A stretch of DNA of 15,810 nucleotides from Opitutaceae bacterium (GTDB taxonomy: Bacteria; Verrucomicrobiota; Verrucomicrobiia; Opitutales; Opitutaceae). Under the pieces are notes generated by a model. It was not told the DNA's origin and searched no databases. It worked only from the letters and a program-made list of their open reading frames with translations. A program made the position numbers and the translations under genes. The stretch lies in contig JANXSC010000090.1 in NCBI GenBank assembly GCA_025352845.1, forward strand, positions 1 to 15,810, written 5' to 3'. Positions 15,387-15,810 of the stretch are shown here, one piece after another (position 1 is the stretch's first letter; each line of letters starts with the position of its first letter).

Positions 15387-15707
15387 ATGTCCAATCCTAG
15401 AAAAAAGACGTGGAGAGTGATATTTGGGGTGCTGGGTATCGCAGCGGCATTGTTATTTTTTCTGTTTCCCGCCGGAGAGACCGCGAAACGAAAGCCAGCC
15501 CAGCCTGATGTTACGCATCGTTCCTTATCAGTCGGTGGCACAGAAGTTCGGCAAAGTTTGTCGCTGGAAGCGCTGATGAAATTTCTCCGTCGGTTTGAAA
15601 ATGGACTATCTCCCGACGCCGCCAGTGCGGCTTTAAATGAGATGGAGAGCGCTCTGCGCGCCCTTCCTCTGAGGTGGACCCCGATCGTTGGACAGCGGAT
15701 CGGGTAA
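15387..15707 (+). CDS. Small hypothetical protein with an N-terminal membrane anchor
   Basis: A 106-residue protein that I do not recognise. A basic start (MSNPRKKTWR) is followed by one hydrophobic segment (VIFGVLGIAAALLFFLFPAG, residues 11-30), then a soluble part of about 75 residues with an amphipathic stretch (LEALMKFLRRFENGLSPDAASAALNEMESAL). The likely topology is one membrane anchor with the C-terminus in the periplasm. ATG 15387 is preceded by GGGAGA, the only purine-rich Shine-Dalgarno-like sequence before a gene here, though it is very close; ATG 15363 in the same frame is an alternative adding 8 residues. Base and codon use are clearly less GC-rich than in the neighbouring genes, which suggests different ancestry. 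It is divergent from argA. Confidence 0.6.
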   Translation: MSNPRKKTWRVIFGVLGIAAALLFFLFPAGETAKRKPAQPDVTHRSLSVGGTEVRQSLSLEALMKFLRRFENGLSPDAASAALNEMESALRALPLRWTPIVGQRIG

Positions 15708-15744
15708 ATTAAGTTATGAGAGACAAAGGCGCTTTGGATGCCCT

Positions 15745-15792
15745 GGCCGACTCCGAGGACAGGAGCCGAAGAGCTTGCCGCAGGAGTCGGCC
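15745..15792. repeat. 10-bp inverted repeat with a 28-nt loop at the window edge
   Basis: GGCCGACTCC at 15745-15754 and GGAGTCGGCC at 15783-15792 are perfect reverse complements. The repeat follows the stop of the small hypothetical gene by 37 bp and could form a stem in its transcript. There is no T tract before the window ends. A frame beginning ATG 15716 (MRDKGALDALADSEDRSRRA) stays open to the edge through this stem but has no recognisable content, so I do not call it a gene. Whether the repeat belongs to a terminator, a dispersed repeat or a structured RNA cannot be decided with the sequence cut here. Confidence 0.4.
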
Positions 15793-15810
15793 CGAAGTCG
15801 GACGGATGTA

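Noticed and set aside
15300..15614. 14-bp exact inverted repeat (ATGGACTATCTCCC at 15601-15614 and its complement at 15300-15313)
   Set aside because: One such match is expected about by chance in a window this size, the flanks do not match, and one copy is inside a coding region.

Overview
The window is GC-rich and looks like a chromosome segment of a Verrucomicrobiota bacterium, most likely an Opitutaceae-type organism. Three things point there. First, a surface protein carries Ig-like modules and a C-terminal domain that I associate with that group. Second, there is an overlapping gene pair for a planctomycete/verrucomicrobial cytochrome c protein (PSCyt1/PSD families, DUF1587-DUF1595-DUF1592-DUF1588-DUF1585) and a DUF1552 Tat-exported protein. 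Third, almost no gene has a Shine-Dalgarno sequence before its start. The assignment is inference from gene content; no rRNA or other phylogenetic marker is present.

Layout. Bases 1-26 are the last codons of a gene whose end nearly duplicates the end of the next gene. 463-2289 (+) encodes an exported beta-helix/Ig-domain surface protein. It converges on a minus-strand pair: a PhoD-like exported phosphatase (3390-6026) and, downstream of it, an EamA-family transporter (2360-3229), separated by a REP-like hairpin. 6027-6744 holds no confident gene, but contains a 579-bp segment bounded by 25-bp inverted repeats (22/25 identical) with strong internal hairpins. The DUF1592-type dihaem protein (6745-9921) and the DUF1552 protein (9905-11272) follow on the plus strand with a 17-bp overlap. 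They converge on a DUF2062 membrane protein (minus). An IlvD/Edd-type dehydratase (12086-13822, +) converges on N-acetylglutamate synthase argA (13893-15230, -), and the two share a double palindrome in the 70 bp between them. The window ends in a less GC-rich stretch with a small membrane-anchored hypothetical protein and a hairpin at the edge.

How the genes fit together. Three or four products are exported (surface protein, PhoD, cytochrome c protein, DUF1552 protein), two of them with twin-arginine-type signals, so the centre of the window concerns the periplasm or cell surface. The DUF1592/DUF1552 pair is the only clear two-gene unit, and its biochemical role is unknown to me. The IlvD/Edd dehydratase probably acts in sugar-acid catabolism; argA is core arginine biosynthesis. 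I see no CRISPR array, tRNA, rRNA, intact insertion sequence or recognisable defence system. The less ordinary parts are the inverted-repeat-bounded segment, the REP-like palindromes and the large uncharacterised middle of the cytochrome protein.
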